Notes under the pieces: model-generated
Told to the model about the DNA's origin: nothing
Databases searched by the model: none
The model's input: the letters and a program-made list of their open reading frames with translations, nothing else
Position numbers and translations under genes: made by a program
Shown: positions 7,295-16,717 of the stretch, piece by piece
How positions within the stretch are numbered: position 1 is the first letter of the stretch
Layout: the number at the start of each line of letters is the position of its first letter
From: Methylophilaceae bacterium
GTDB taxonomy: Bacteria; Pseudomonadota; Gammaproteobacteria; Burkholderiales; Methylophilaceae
NCBI GenBank assembly: GCA_027488395.1
Contig: JAIYBT010000006.1
Span: 1-64,000, forward strand
Reading direction: 5' to 3'
DNA: 64,000 nt

Positions 7295-7366
7295 TTATTT
7301 GTTCATTACGTACATGGTTACTTCAAAGCCAAAACGCATTTCTGTAGCAGCTGGTTTAGTCCACAT
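7295..7366 (-). CDS. pqqA: PQQ precursor peptide PqqA, copy 3
   Basis: The third 23-codon gene encodes exactly the same peptide as copies 1 and 2, with the Glu16/Tyr20 pair to be cross-linked by PqqE. AAAGGAAATG lies before the ATG, and the palindrome CATCAACATTGATG lies 23 bp upstream, as in copy 2. It faces the TauE/SafE gene and shares its terminator. Only synonymous differences separate the three copies, which indicates that all are under selection or were recently homogenised. Confidence 0.94.
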   Translation of the reverse strand: MWTKPAATEMRFGFEVTMYVMNK

Positions 7367-7389
7367 AATCATTTCCTTTAAAATTAAGC

Positions 7390-7403
7390 CATCAACATTG
7401 ATG
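7390..7403. promoter_or_regulatory. Palindrome upstream of pqqA copy 3
   Basis: The same CATCAACATTGATG palindrome as at 6153-6166, at an almost identical distance from the start codon. It is conserved although the sequence further upstream has diverged between the two blocks. Confidence 0.5.
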
Positions 7404-7591
7404 TGCTTGTATGAGTTGCATTGTACGGATACGTTGCAAAATACGACTGTGTATCGTCCTTAAAAATCACTCATGATTTTGCGTAAAAGCTTGCTTGCGG
7501 AGCAGGATGGGAATCGGTAGGATGCAATGCAGTGCGTTACGATGTTAATCGTCGTGATATTCAACTCATTCTATTTTTTTGAAACCGATAA

Positions 7592-9232
<1,641 letters not shown>

Positions 9233-9249
9233 ACCAATCAATCAACACC

Positions 9250-10809
9250 ATGAAATATCATTTACCTATGCGTTTAATGGCGGCCAGCGGCGTATTGCTG
9301 GCCTTGGTGGCTTGCGGGGTGAATCCCGTGACCAAGGTGCGCGAGTTTCAATTTGTCTCACAAGATAAAGAAGTGCAAATTGGGCAACAAAACTATGCCC
9401 CAGCCCGCCAATCGCAAGGCGGCGATTATGTGCTCGATAGCGAGCTCACCCGCTATGTACAACAAGTGGGACAAAAGCTCGCTGCAGTATCTGATCGGCC
9501 TGATTTGCCATATGAGTTTGTGGTGCTGAATGATTCAGTACCCAATGCATGGGCCATGCCGGGTGGCAAAATCGCTTTTAATCGTGGCTTGTTGTATGAG
9601 TTACACAGTGAGGCTGAATTAGCCGCTGTATTGGCGCATGAAATTGTGCATGCCGCCGCACGTCATGGCGCCAAAAGCATGGAACGCGGTATTTTTATGC
9701 AAGGCGCCATGATTGCGGTAGGTTTGGCCGCCAAAGATTCTAACTATGCCAATTTGGTGGTGGGCGGCGCACAATTGGGTGGTCAATTGGTAACCAGTAA
9801 ATATGGCCGCGATGCCGAATCCGAATCCGATACCTATGGCATGAAATACATGAAGTTAGCGGGCTATGATCCTGCTGCAGCGGTCAGCTTGCAACAAACG
9901 TTTGTGCGTTTAAGTCAGGGCAAGCGTCAAGACTGGATCAGCGGCTTATTCGCCAGTCATCCGCCTTCCCAAGCACGGGTGGAAGAAAACCAAAAAACCT
10001 TGGTCGAACTCGGCGCAGGCGGTTTTGTGGGCGAGCAAGAATACAAGCAACAAACCGCCAAATTGATGGCAACCCGTGAAGCATACAAAGCCTATGACGA
10101 AGCCAAAGTTGCGTTACAAAAAGGTGATACCAGTACCGCCAAACAACTCGCACAAAAAGCGATTGGTATCGAGCCACGCGAAGCCCGTTTTCAAGAGCTG
10201 TTAGGGGATACCGCGCTCACGCAAAAAAACACCAAAGATGCGTTGGCTTATTACGATAAAGCTATCCAGTTACAACCAGATTACTTTAAGCCTTACGTAC
10301 AAAGTGGCATTGCCTTGTTTAACGATGGCAAACAAGCGCTGGCCGAGCTGCTGCTTAAAAAAGCCAACAATCTATTACCGACTGCACCTGGCTATGCTTT
10401 GTTAGGTCAAATTGCCGAAGGGCAAGGCCAAACAGATCTTGCCTTGCAACATTACCAATTGGCCGCCAGTTCCAATTCTGAGATCGGTAAAGATTCAGCC
10501 GCCCGCGCCATGCGTATTGATTTGCCGCGCAATCCCGCACGTTACTTACCCTCTGGCCCTATCTCCGATAATCGCGGAATAGTCTATGCAGCAGTGCAAA
10601 ACAACAGTAGCGTCACTGTGGGCCGCGTGCAAGTGCGTATGTTGCAATACGACCGCGGCATGGTGATGAATCAAACCCGCTCCTTACTCATTACAGGCGG
10701 TATCGCGCCTGGTCAACGGGGGATGGTGGCCACAGGCTTTCGTATCGCTGATCAGCGCGCCTTGCAAAACTTTAAAGTGATTGTGGAAGGCGCAGAACTC
10801 GGTCAGTAG
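9250..10809 (+). CDS. BepA-like M48 metalloprotease lipoprotein with TPR repeats
   Basis: The 519-residue protein has a lipobox (LVAC, Cys22), so it should be anchored in the envelope, facing the periplasm. The zinc protease motif HEIVH is at residues 130-134, with a third ligand in AESESDTYG. From about residue 270 there are tetratricopeptide repeats (for example DALAYYDKAIQLQPDYFKPY), followed by a C-terminal beta-rich extension. E. coli BepA has the same protease-plus-TPR plan and helps or degrades stalled outer-membrane proteins such as LptD; a similar quality-control role is likely here. The extra C-terminal domain of about 80 residues is not part of E. coli BepA. It follows pgm by 17 bp. 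Confidence 0.9.
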   Translation: MKYHLPMRLMAASGVLLALVACGVNPVTKVREFQFVSQDKEVQIGQQNYAPARQSQGGDYVLDSELTRYVQQVGQKLAAVSDRPDLPYEFVVLNDSVPNAWAMPGGKIAFNRGLLYELHSEAELAAVLAHEIVHAAARHGAKSMERGIFMQGAMIAVGLAAKDSNYANLVVGGAQLGGQLVTSKYGRDAESESDTYGMKYMKLAGYDPAAAVSLQQTFVRLSQGKRQDWISGLFASHPPSQARVEENQKTLVELGAGGFVGEQEYKQQTAKLMATREAYKAYDEAKVALQKGDTSTAKQLAQKAIGIEPREARFQELLGDTALTQKNTKDALAYYDKAIQLQPDYFKPYVQSGIALFNDGKQALAELLLKKANNLLPTAPGYALLGQIAEGQGQTDLALQHYQLAASSNSEIGKDSAARAMRIDLPRNPARYLPSGPISDNRGIVYAAVQNNSSVTVGRVQVRMLQYDRGMVMNQTRSLLITGGIAPGQRGMVATGFRIADQRALQNFKVIVEGAELGQ

Positions 10810-11010
10810 CGCATCGATGCAGGCAACGCCGCCGCTGGGCTGGTGGCGCTTGCTGTGTCGTGATGGGTGTCGATTGCTTGTCACGCGTAACCAAAGCCTA
10901 CTCTGGCATCAACAAAGGTGCATACGCAACCACGAGTGGTGTCGTGGCCAATAAACTGGCGTGAATTTTGCTAAAACTTGCCATAGTCCGTGTTTAAAGG
11001 TCGCGTGTTT

Positions 11011-12186
11011 ATGCAAAGTGTCACAACAAAGTCAAATCCCGAGGATGTCTCTATCCATCATGAACACCGCTCCAGCAAAAACAGCACCATGGAGCAGATA
11101 AAAAAATTGGTCAATGACCTTGAATCAAACTCCAACGAAATCAGTACTGTAGCTGATACCATCACGCAAGTCGCCAAGCACACCAATCTATTGGCCGTGA
11201 ACGCAGCCATCGAAGCTGCACGCGCAGGGGAGGCCGGTCGTGGCTTTGCCGTGGTAGCGGGTGAAGTGCGGGTGTTGGCAGAGCGCACTGCCAAAGCCAC
11301 TACGGATATCACCAGAATGGTGCAGTCGATCAAAGTGGAGACCAAGCAAGCAGCCGCTGGGGTAGAGCAGGCAGAGCGCGATACCTTACAGCAAACCGCA
11401 CAATTGATTGTTGCCGCGCAAGCCTCGCAATTGGAAATGCGCTTTGCGCGGTTAGCGGCCGCCATGTATGGCATCAAGCACTATATTGAAGGAACCAAAG
11501 AAGCTGGGCAGCAGCCAGCGCGTGAAGTGCTGAACGTATTGCTCGCGACACATTTGAAACACGACACGGATTTGCTCGCTTATGCGTGTTGTTGTGAGCC
11601 CAACGCATTTGATGGGCGTGATAGCGATTATGTCAACACCGAAGGCCATGATCGTACGGGCAGGGTTATTACTTATTGGCATCGTGGAAATGGCAAGGTC
11701 ACGCTCAGTACGCTCTCTGATTACGATAAACAAGGGTTAAACGACTGGTATGAAGTGCCCCGTCGCTTGGGTGCCGATGTCATGATGGAACCCTACGAGT
11801 ACCGGTTGGGAAATAAAACAGTCCTGATGACCTCATTGGTGATTCTGCTCAATCACAAGGGCAAGTTTTTCGGTATCTTAGCCACCGATTTTTTATTAGA
11901 GCAATTGCAATCAGAGCTTTCTAGCCATCAGCCACTGGGCGTCGGGCAATATGCCCTGATATCAAATGGCGGCGCTTATGTCACGCATCCAGACACGCGC
12001 AAAATGGGGCGGATTGCCGATGACCTAAGTATGGAAGCGAGGCAAGCAGTCAAGCAGGGGCAGGCGTATATGGCTATCAGCAGTGATGGTTGGGTGCAGC
12101 TATTCCATCCAGTACAAACTGGCACGGCACAAACGCCTTGGTCATTGATGATGATGTTTGACCTCAGCGCAGCCTTGGGTAATTAA
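11011..12186 (+). CDS. Soluble chemoreceptor-like protein: MCP signalling tip followed by Cache domain
   Basis: The 391-residue protein has no signal peptide or membrane helix. Residues about 28-105 contain the highly conserved MCP hairpin tip ([20 protein letters not shown] and [15 protein letters not shown]), which contacts CheA and CheW. From about residue 140 to the end there is a Cache/PAS-like sensor region ([53 protein letters not shown]). In ordinary receptors the sensor is N-terminal and periplasmic, so this order is inverted and cytoplasmic. It would sense an internal small molecule. The ATG at 11011 with AAAGG 10 nt upstream is preferred to a GTG at 10990. No other chemotaxis genes are nearby. 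Confidence 0.85.
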   Translation: MQSVTTKSNPEDVSIHHEHRSSKNSTMEQIKKLVNDLESNSNEISTVADTITQVAKHTNLLAVNAAIEAARAGEAGRGFAVVAGEVRVLAERTAKATTDITRMVQSIKVETKQAAAGVEQAERDTLQQTAQLIVAAQASQLEMRFARLAAAMYGIKHYIEGTKEAGQQPAREVLNVLLATHLKHDTDLLAYACCCEPNAFDGRDSDYVNTEGHDRTGRVITYWHRGNGKVTLSTLSDYDKQGLNDWYEVPRRLGADVMMEPYEYRLGNKTVLMTSLVILLNHKGKFFGILATDFLLEQLQSELSSHQPLGVGQYALISNGGAYVTHPDTRKMGRIADDLSMEARQAVKQGQAYMAISSDGWVQLFHPVQTGTAQTPWSLMMMFDLSAALGN

Positions 12187-12284
12187 TGACACATGGTATC
12201 TCCGGGTTGAATCAACCATGCTAGGTATTTTGTAATACCATCAGCCTGTACGGTCAGTGTGTGGTATCTGGAAAAAATAAAAAA

Positions 12285-12323
12285 AGCATCACCCAAGGGT
12301 GTGTAGAGGAATTACCCGATGCT
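12285..12323 (-). terminator. Probable terminator downstream of the aspartic protease gene
   Basis: On the minus strand AGCATC and GATGCT can pair around an internal ACCC/GGGT hairpin, followed by seven T. It lies about 60 bp beyond the stop of the retropepsin-like gene. Confidence 0.6.
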
Positions 12324-12382
12324 TGGCAGCGATCGCTTTTATTCGCAAGATCATTTGCAGTGGGTTGGTTTCTTTAAGAAAA

Positions 12383-12880
12383 TTAATCGGTTTCACTACC
12401 CTTAATGGTCATCATCCCTTGATACAGCCTGACATCCATTCTCGCCAAAAAGCTCATCCCAAGCAACGCATCGCCCTCTAAACCGGGAGTGATGGTGGCA
12501 GCCACATCGTGCGCGATGATGCCGCCGAGTTGTACCGTTTTTAAGCGCACAAGGTAAGCAACAGCGGTACCGTTGGCAGTGCGGGTTTGGATGGCTTGTT
12601 GGCTTTTTAAGCCAAGGTGATCTGCCACACTTTGTGAAATAGCAACGCCAGTGGCGCCGGTATCCACCAACACACGCACGCGTTCACCGTTGATCAGTGC
12701 CTCGGCACCGTAATGTCCATCGGGGCCGCGTTTGAGTTGCACCGATTGGGTATTGCCAAGTTGCTCCAAGCTATTAGGGTGTTGAATGCGCTCAATGCAA
12801 AACCATACCAATGCAGTAATGGCGAGCCAGGCAAAGGTGTAGATTAGGCTAAAGCCGCGTTGTTGTAGGCGTGTATACAT
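12383..12880 (-). CDS. Membrane-anchored retropepsin-like aspartic protease
   Basis: The 165-residue protein has one N-terminal membrane helix (about residues 11-29) and a clan AA retropepsin-like domain with the catalytic VDTGATGVAIS motif (Asp73) and a LLGMSFL segment near residue 140 that is the usual second conserved motif. These single-domain proteins must dimerise to form the active site. The C-terminal domain is expected in the periplasm. Its physiological substrate is unknown. It is 16 bp downstream of the phosphomannomutase gene on the same strand, completing an iscX-phosphomannomutase-protease group. Confidence 0.88.
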   Translation of the reverse strand: MYTRLQQRGFSLIYTFAWLAITALVWFCIERIQHPNSLEQLGNTQSVQLKRGPDGHYGAEALINGERVRVLVDTGATGVAISQSVADHLGLKSQQAIQTRTANGTAVAYLVRLKTVQLGGIIAHDVAATITPGLEGDALLGMSFLARMDVRLYQGMMTIKGSETD

Positions 12881-12896
12881 CTCTCTACGATGGAGA

Positions 12897-14291
12897 TTAA
12901 AACGGAATGTTCAAGTGTGGATGAACGCTGAGTAATGCGGTTTTAAAGTCGGCTTGTATGCGTTGCAAAGCGACTGGATCATCGGCCTCAAAGCGCAAGA
13001 CTAAAACAGGCGTGGTATTTGAGGCACGCATGAGGCCAAAACCGTTGGCATATTCCACCCGCAGGCCATCGATGGTGATGATGTCAACTGCATGCTTAAA
13101 TTGGGCGTGTTGTTGGCAAGCTTGCATCAGGGCATGCGCTTCGCCTTCTGCCATGTGAATGTGTAGCTCTGGCGTGCTACAGCCATTGGGCAGCGCTTTT
13201 AGCAAGGAAGTGGCATCAGCTACCTGAGACAGGGTTTCGAGCAAACGGGCTGCACTGTAAATGCCATCATCAAAGCCAAACCAGCGCGGTTTGCCGGCTT
13301 TGGTATCGTTAAAAAATAAATGCCCTGAAAGCTCGCCACCAATGGCGGCATGGCTATCTTTGATTTTGGCTTTCATCAACGAGTGGCCAGTTTTCCACAT
13401 CACAGGGTTACCACCGAGCGCACGGGTGTATTGCGCCACATGTCGGCTAGATTTGACGTCGTACACCACGGTCGCGCCCGCTTGTTCGCGCAATATCTCT
13501 GGTAAAAACAACATCAGTTGACGGTCACTGCGGATCACTTCGCCATCGCGTGTCACCACGCCTAAACGATCCCCATCGCCATCAAAGGCAATCCCCAGTT
13601 CTGCTTGGCTGGACTTTAGGTGTGCAATTAACGCCTGTAGGTTTTGTTCGTCGACAGGGTCTGGGTGGTGGTTGGGAAAGTGTCCGTCTACATCGCAAAA
13701 TAAAGGCTCAACTTGGCAGCCTAACGCTGCAAGTATGGCTGGCGCAAAGGCGCCTGCCACACCGTTGCCCGCATCAACTACGATTCGCAGCGGCCTTGCC
13801 AAACTAATGTCGCGTAGAATTGCTTGTTGGTAAGCAGGGAAAATATCGAAGTGTCGCAGCGTGCCATGACCCTGCACAAACGCCTGTGCATCGATACATG
13901 CTTTGAGTTGCATGATCGCCTCTGTTGACAATGTTTCACCTGCCATCACCATTTTTAGACCATTGTAATGGGCGGGGTTGTGGCTACCAGTCACCATCAA
14001 TCCTGACTGGCCAGGCAGATTTAAATGGCTGGCAAAATAACACATAGGGGTGGTCACCATGCCCAGCGCACAGACATTGACACCGGTCGATAACACGCCG
14101 TCTATCAAGGCTTGGCTCAATGCTGGGCTGGATAATCGGCCATCGTAGCCGACACAGATTTCTGTGATTGCTTTTGCTGCGGCGATTGAGGCAAAGCCGC
14201 GGCCTAAGCGGTAGTAGGTGTCAGGCGTGAGCGCTTCGCCGACAATGCCGCGAATATCATAGGCCTTAAAAATGTGCGCTGGTAGCGTCAT
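12897..14291 (-). CDS. Phosphomannomutase/phosphoglucomutase (AlgC/ManB type)
   Basis: This 464-residue enzyme of the alpha-D-phosphohexomutase family converts mannose 6-phosphate to mannose 1-phosphate, and often glucose phosphates as well, for polysaccharide and LPS precursors. The motifs are the phosphoserine Ser103 in VTGSHNPAHYNG, the magnesium loop FDGDGDRLG near residue 235, sugar-binding GGELSGHLFF near residue 318, and RASNTTP near residue 430. The length and the TGSHNP form fit the AlgC subgroup. IscX is encoded 7 bp upstream and the retropepsin-like gene 16 bp downstream, so the three are likely one transcript. Confidence 0.94.
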   Translation of the reverse strand: MTLPAHIFKAYDIRGIVGEALTPDTYYRLGRGFASIAAAKAITEICVGYDGRLSSPALSQALIDGVLSTGVNVCALGMVTTPMCYFASHLNLPGQSGLMVTGSHNPAHYNGLKMVMAGETLSTEAIMQLKACIDAQAFVQGHGTLRHFDIFPAYQQAILRDISLARPLRIVVDAGNGVAGAFAPAILAALGCQVEPLFCDVDGHFPNHHPDPVDEQNLQALIAHLKSSQAELGIAFDGDGDRLGVVTRDGEVIRSDRQLMLFLPEILREQAGATVVYDVKSSRHVAQYTRALGGNPVMWKTGHSLMKAKIKDSHAAIGGELSGHLFFNDTKAGKPRWFGFDDGIYSAARLLETLSQVADATSLLKALPNGCSTPELHIHMAEGEAHALMQACQQHAQFKHAVDIITIDGLRVEYANGFGLMRASNTTPVLVLRFEADDPVALQRIQADFKTALLSVHPHLNIPF

Positions 14292-14298
14292 TGGCTGA

Positions 14299-14493
14299 TT
14301 ATTCAGCTTCGTCTATCCACGCCAATTGAATGGCTTCTAAGATTTTTTCACCACAACGACTGGGCTCATCCGCAAAGCCATCCAGCGCTAATACCCACTG
14401 CATTAAATCAGTAAAGCGTATGGTTTTAGGGTCTATCTCTGGATGGGTGTCATACAGTGCTTCGGCAATGCGCTGGCTATCGGTCCACAACAT
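14299..14493 (-). CDS. iscX: IscX (YfhJ) iron-sulfur assembly protein
   Basis: The 64-residue acidic protein matches Isc[16 protein letters not shown], the IDP...IRFTDL segment, and the C-terminal [12 protein letters not shown]. IscX binds IscS and iron and tunes the activity of the Isc iron-sulfur cluster machinery. It is usually at the end of the isc operon; here no isc genes are in the window and it is instead the first gene of a group with phosphomannomutase. AAGGAAC precedes the ATG. A terminator-like hairpin about 100 bp upstream on the same strand could act as an attenuator. Confidence 0.93.
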   Translation of the reverse strand: MLWTDSQRIAEALYDTHPEIDPKTIRFTDLMQWVLALDGFADEPSRCGEKILEAIQLAWIDEAE

Positions 14494-14924
14494 AGCAGTT
14501 CCTTTTTTAGGGATACAAAAGCTTTCGATTATAGCTGAGGCTGGCCTTACCTTGGATGATAGGATTGCGGTGGCGCACTACAAAAAAAGAACCCAACCGA
14601 AGTTGGGTTTAGGGAGCGATTTTGGAGATTACGCTTACGAGATTACATAAGCATAAGCTGTGCCAATAAAAATAACCGTTTAAAATCAATGCTATGTTCA
14701 TTTTTTGCGTATGATTTGATCGGCGATGACAAAATAAATCCTAAGATTGAGAACCAAAACAGTGCAAGCTGAGCCAAAACAGCGCGTGTAGTTGTGCTGT
14801 ACATACTTTGCTACACACATCTTGTGCATAAGCATGGCGCGAGATGCAGTGCAAATGTGCAAGGCCATGACACAACATGCTAAAATCGCGCTTTATTTTT
14901 AAGTCAATCTGGAAACCCATTGTC
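14494..14924. other. Divergent intergenic region iscX / glyA with orphan terminator
   Basis: This 431-bp stretch separates divergent iscX and glyA. It holds a strong minus-strand terminator at 14590-14609 and the short direct repeat GAGATTAC at 14633 onward. A possible -10 (TAAAAT, 14881-14886) lies about 40 bp before the glyA start. No protein gene is convincing, and I see no glycine or THF riboswitch motif. Confidence 0.55.
14582..14609 (-). terminator. Orphan intrinsic terminator upstream of iscX
   Basis: On the minus strand AACCCAAC-TTCG-GTTGGGTT forms a perfect 8-bp stem with a UUCG tetraloop, followed by CTTTTTTT. No gene ends before it on this strand, so it must end either a small RNA from the glyA leader region or an attenuated iscX leader. 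Confidence 0.8.
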
Positions 14925-16172
14925 ATGTTTAGCACTTCTCGTCATTTAAACGTTGCAGACCCCGTGTTAGCCCAAATGATTGCGGCTGAAGTCGAGCGTC
15001 AACATCAACATATTGAGCTGATTGCGTCAGAAAACTACACCAGTCCCGCGGTAATGGAAACGCAAGGCTCACAACTGACCAATAAATATGCAGAAGGTTA
15101 TCCAGGCAAACGTTTTTACGGTGGTTGCGAGTATGTAGACCAAGTTGAGCAATTGGCGATTGATCGTTTAAAAGCCTTGTATGGCGCAGAATATGCCAAT
15201 GTGCAACCGCACTCTGGCTCACAAGCCAACCAAGCGGTGTATTTTTCGATTTTAAAACCGGGCGATACCGTGATGGGCATGAACTTAGGCCATGGTGGTC
15301 ACCTCACCCATGGCTCACCAGCCAATTTGTCAGGTAAATTGTTTAATATTGTGGCTTATGGCCTCAACGAAAAAGAAGAAATCGACTACGACGAGATGGA
15401 GCGCATTGCCATCGAAGCCAAGCCGAAATTATTGATAGGCGGGGCCTCAGCGTATGCCTTGCGTTTTGACTGGGCACGCATGGCGGAGATTGCTAAAAAA
15501 GTCGGTGCTTATTTTATGGTCGACATGGCGCACTATTCTGGCTTGATCGCAGGCGGTGTCTATCCTAACCCTGTGCCGCATGCTGACTTTGTGACGTCAA
15601 CCACGCATAAAACGTTACGTGGCCCACGCGGCGGCATCATCATGGCCAAAGCACAATACGAAAAATCACTTAACTCTAATGTGTTTCCAAGCTTGCAAGG
15701 CGGCCCATTGATGCACGTAATTGCGGGTAAAGCCACGGCTTTCTTAGAAGCCGCGCAACCCGAATTTAAAGCCTATCAAGCACAAGTGGTTAAAAATGCC
15801 GATACCATGGCAAAAACCTTGGCTGCGCGTGGTTTACGCATTATTTCTGGCCGTACCGAATCGCACGTGTTTTTAGTCGATTTACGTCCTAAGGGCTTAA
15901 CCGGAAAAGCGGCTGATGCCTTTTTAGGCCACGCGCATATTACGGTAAATAAAAACGCCATTCCAAACGACCCTGAAAGCCCATTTGTCACATCAGGTAT
16001 TCGGATTGGTACACCAGCGATTACGACGCGTGGCTTTAAAGAGGCCGAAGCCGAGCAAGTCGCACATTTAATTGCAGATGTGTTAGACAATCCTGAAAGC
16101 GCCGAAGTCATCGCGGCCACCAAGGCTAAGGTGCATGCGTTGACTGACCGTTTCCCAGTGTACGGGGCTTAA
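14925..16172 (+). CDS. glyA: Serine hydroxymethyltransferase
   Basis: The PLP enzyme interconverts serine plus tetrahydrofolate with glycine plus methylene-tetrahydrofolate, the main source of one-carbon units. The cofactor lysine is Lys229 in [13 protein letters not shown], with the typical [11 protein letters not shown] (residues 30-40), [12 protein letters not shown] and DMAHYSGL segments. ATG 14925 gives 415 residues, the normal family length, and is preferred to an upstream in-frame start at 14877 that would add 16 basic residues. nrdR begins 3 bp after the stop, so glyA and nrdR are cotranscribed, a common arrangement in beta- and gammaproteobacteria. Confidence 0.97.
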   Translation: MFSTSRHLNVADPVLAQMIAAEVERQHQHIELIASENYTSPAVMETQGSQLTNKYAEGYPGKRFYGGCEYVDQVEQLAIDRLKALYGAEYANVQPHSGSQANQAVYFSILKPGDTVMGMNLGHGGHLTHGSPANLSGKLFNIVAYGLNEKEEIDYDEMERIAIEAKPKLLIGGASAYALRFDWARMAEIAKKVGAYFMVDMAHYSGLIAGGVYPNPVPHADFVTSTTHKTLRGPRGGIIMAKAQYEKSLNSNVFPSLQGGPLMHVIAGKATAFLEAAQPEFKAYQAQVVKNADTMAKTLAARGLRIISGRTESHVFLVDLRPKGLTGKAADAFLGHAHITVNKNAIPNDPESPFVTSGIRIGTPAITTRGFKEAEAEQVAHLIADVLDNPESAEVIAATKAKVHALTDRFPVYGA

Positions 16173-16175
16173 TAC

Positions 16176-16625
16176 TTGAAGTGCCCTTTTTGTGGCGCGG
16201 ACGACACCTTGGTGGCCGATTCGCGCTTAAACGATGAAGGCAATGCCATTCGGCGGCGCCGACGTTGTGCGGTGTGTGATAAACGCTTTACCACTTTTGA
16301 AACCGCTGAGTTGCATTTGCCGCAGATAGTGAAACAAAACGGCTCGCGAGAAGAATTTAAACGTGAAAAGTTGCGTTTGTCTTTTTCGCGTGCTTTGCAC
16401 AAACGGCCAGTCCCGACCGAATATGTCGATAAAGCACTCGATCATATCGTGCAAAAAATCTTAAGTTTAGGCGAGCGTGAAGTACCTGCGCGCTTTCTTG
16501 GCGAAAGCGTGATGCAAGCGTTAAAACAAATGGATCAAGTGGCTTATATTCGCTTTGCATCGGTCTACCGTAGCTTTTCGGATGTGGATGATTTTCACGA
16601 CGCCATCCGAGACCTTGACCGATAA
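16176..16625 (+). CDS. nrdR: Transcriptional repressor NrdR
   Basis: NrdR represses ribonucleotide reductase operons in response to dATP/ATP bound by its ATP-cone. The 149-residue protein has the N-terminal zinc ribbon with CPFC (residues 3-6) and CAVC (31-34), followed by the basic RRRRRC stretch that contacts DNA, and an ATP-cone from about residue 46 to 136 ([10 protein letters not shown]...). It starts with TTG three bases after the glyA stop. Its likely target is visible in this window: two NrdR boxes upstream of nrdA at 60828-60868. A terminator follows. Confidence 0.97.
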   Translation: MKCPFCGADDTLVADSRLNDEGNAIRRRRRCAVCDKRFTTFETAELHLPQIVKQNGSREEFKREKLRLSFSRALHKRPVPTEYVDKALDHIVQKILSLGEREVPARFLGESVMQALKQMDQVAYIRFASVYRSFSDVDDFHDAIRDLDR

Positions 16626-16679
16626 CATCTGAGGTTGGGTGTTTCTCCCATGCCGCGCCAATGTAACCAGATAGCCTTT

Positions 16680-16704
16680 TAAACCCGCAAGTGCGGGTTT
16701 TTTT
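16680..16704 (+). terminator. Intrinsic terminator after nrdR
   Basis: AACCCGCA-AG-TGCGGGTT followed by TTTTT. It ends the glyA-nrdR transcript and lies directly before the ribD promoter element, so its T-run is close to the ribD -10. Confidence 0.88.
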
Positions 16705-16717
16705 GTATGATGCCCAT

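Larger units (their letters stand above)
7246..7488 (-). repeat. Duplicated pqqA block, unit B
   Basis: The second unit of the ~243-bp direct duplication described at 6007-6250. It contains the shared terminator, pqqA copy 3 and its upstream region. The central promoter part has diverged most, while the pqqA coding sequence differs by one base. Confidence 0.88.

Noticed and set aside
14741-14935. Open reading frame of 64 codons on the minus strand upstream of glyA
   Set aside because: No ribosome site, low-complexity His/Cys/Leu-rich product, and it overlaps the glyA start. The orphan terminator here is better explained by a small RNA or attenuator.
16691-16717. GTG start for ribD
   Set aside because: It would begin inside the nrdR terminator hairpin and upstream of the likely -10; ATG 16718 gives the normal RibD N-terminus.
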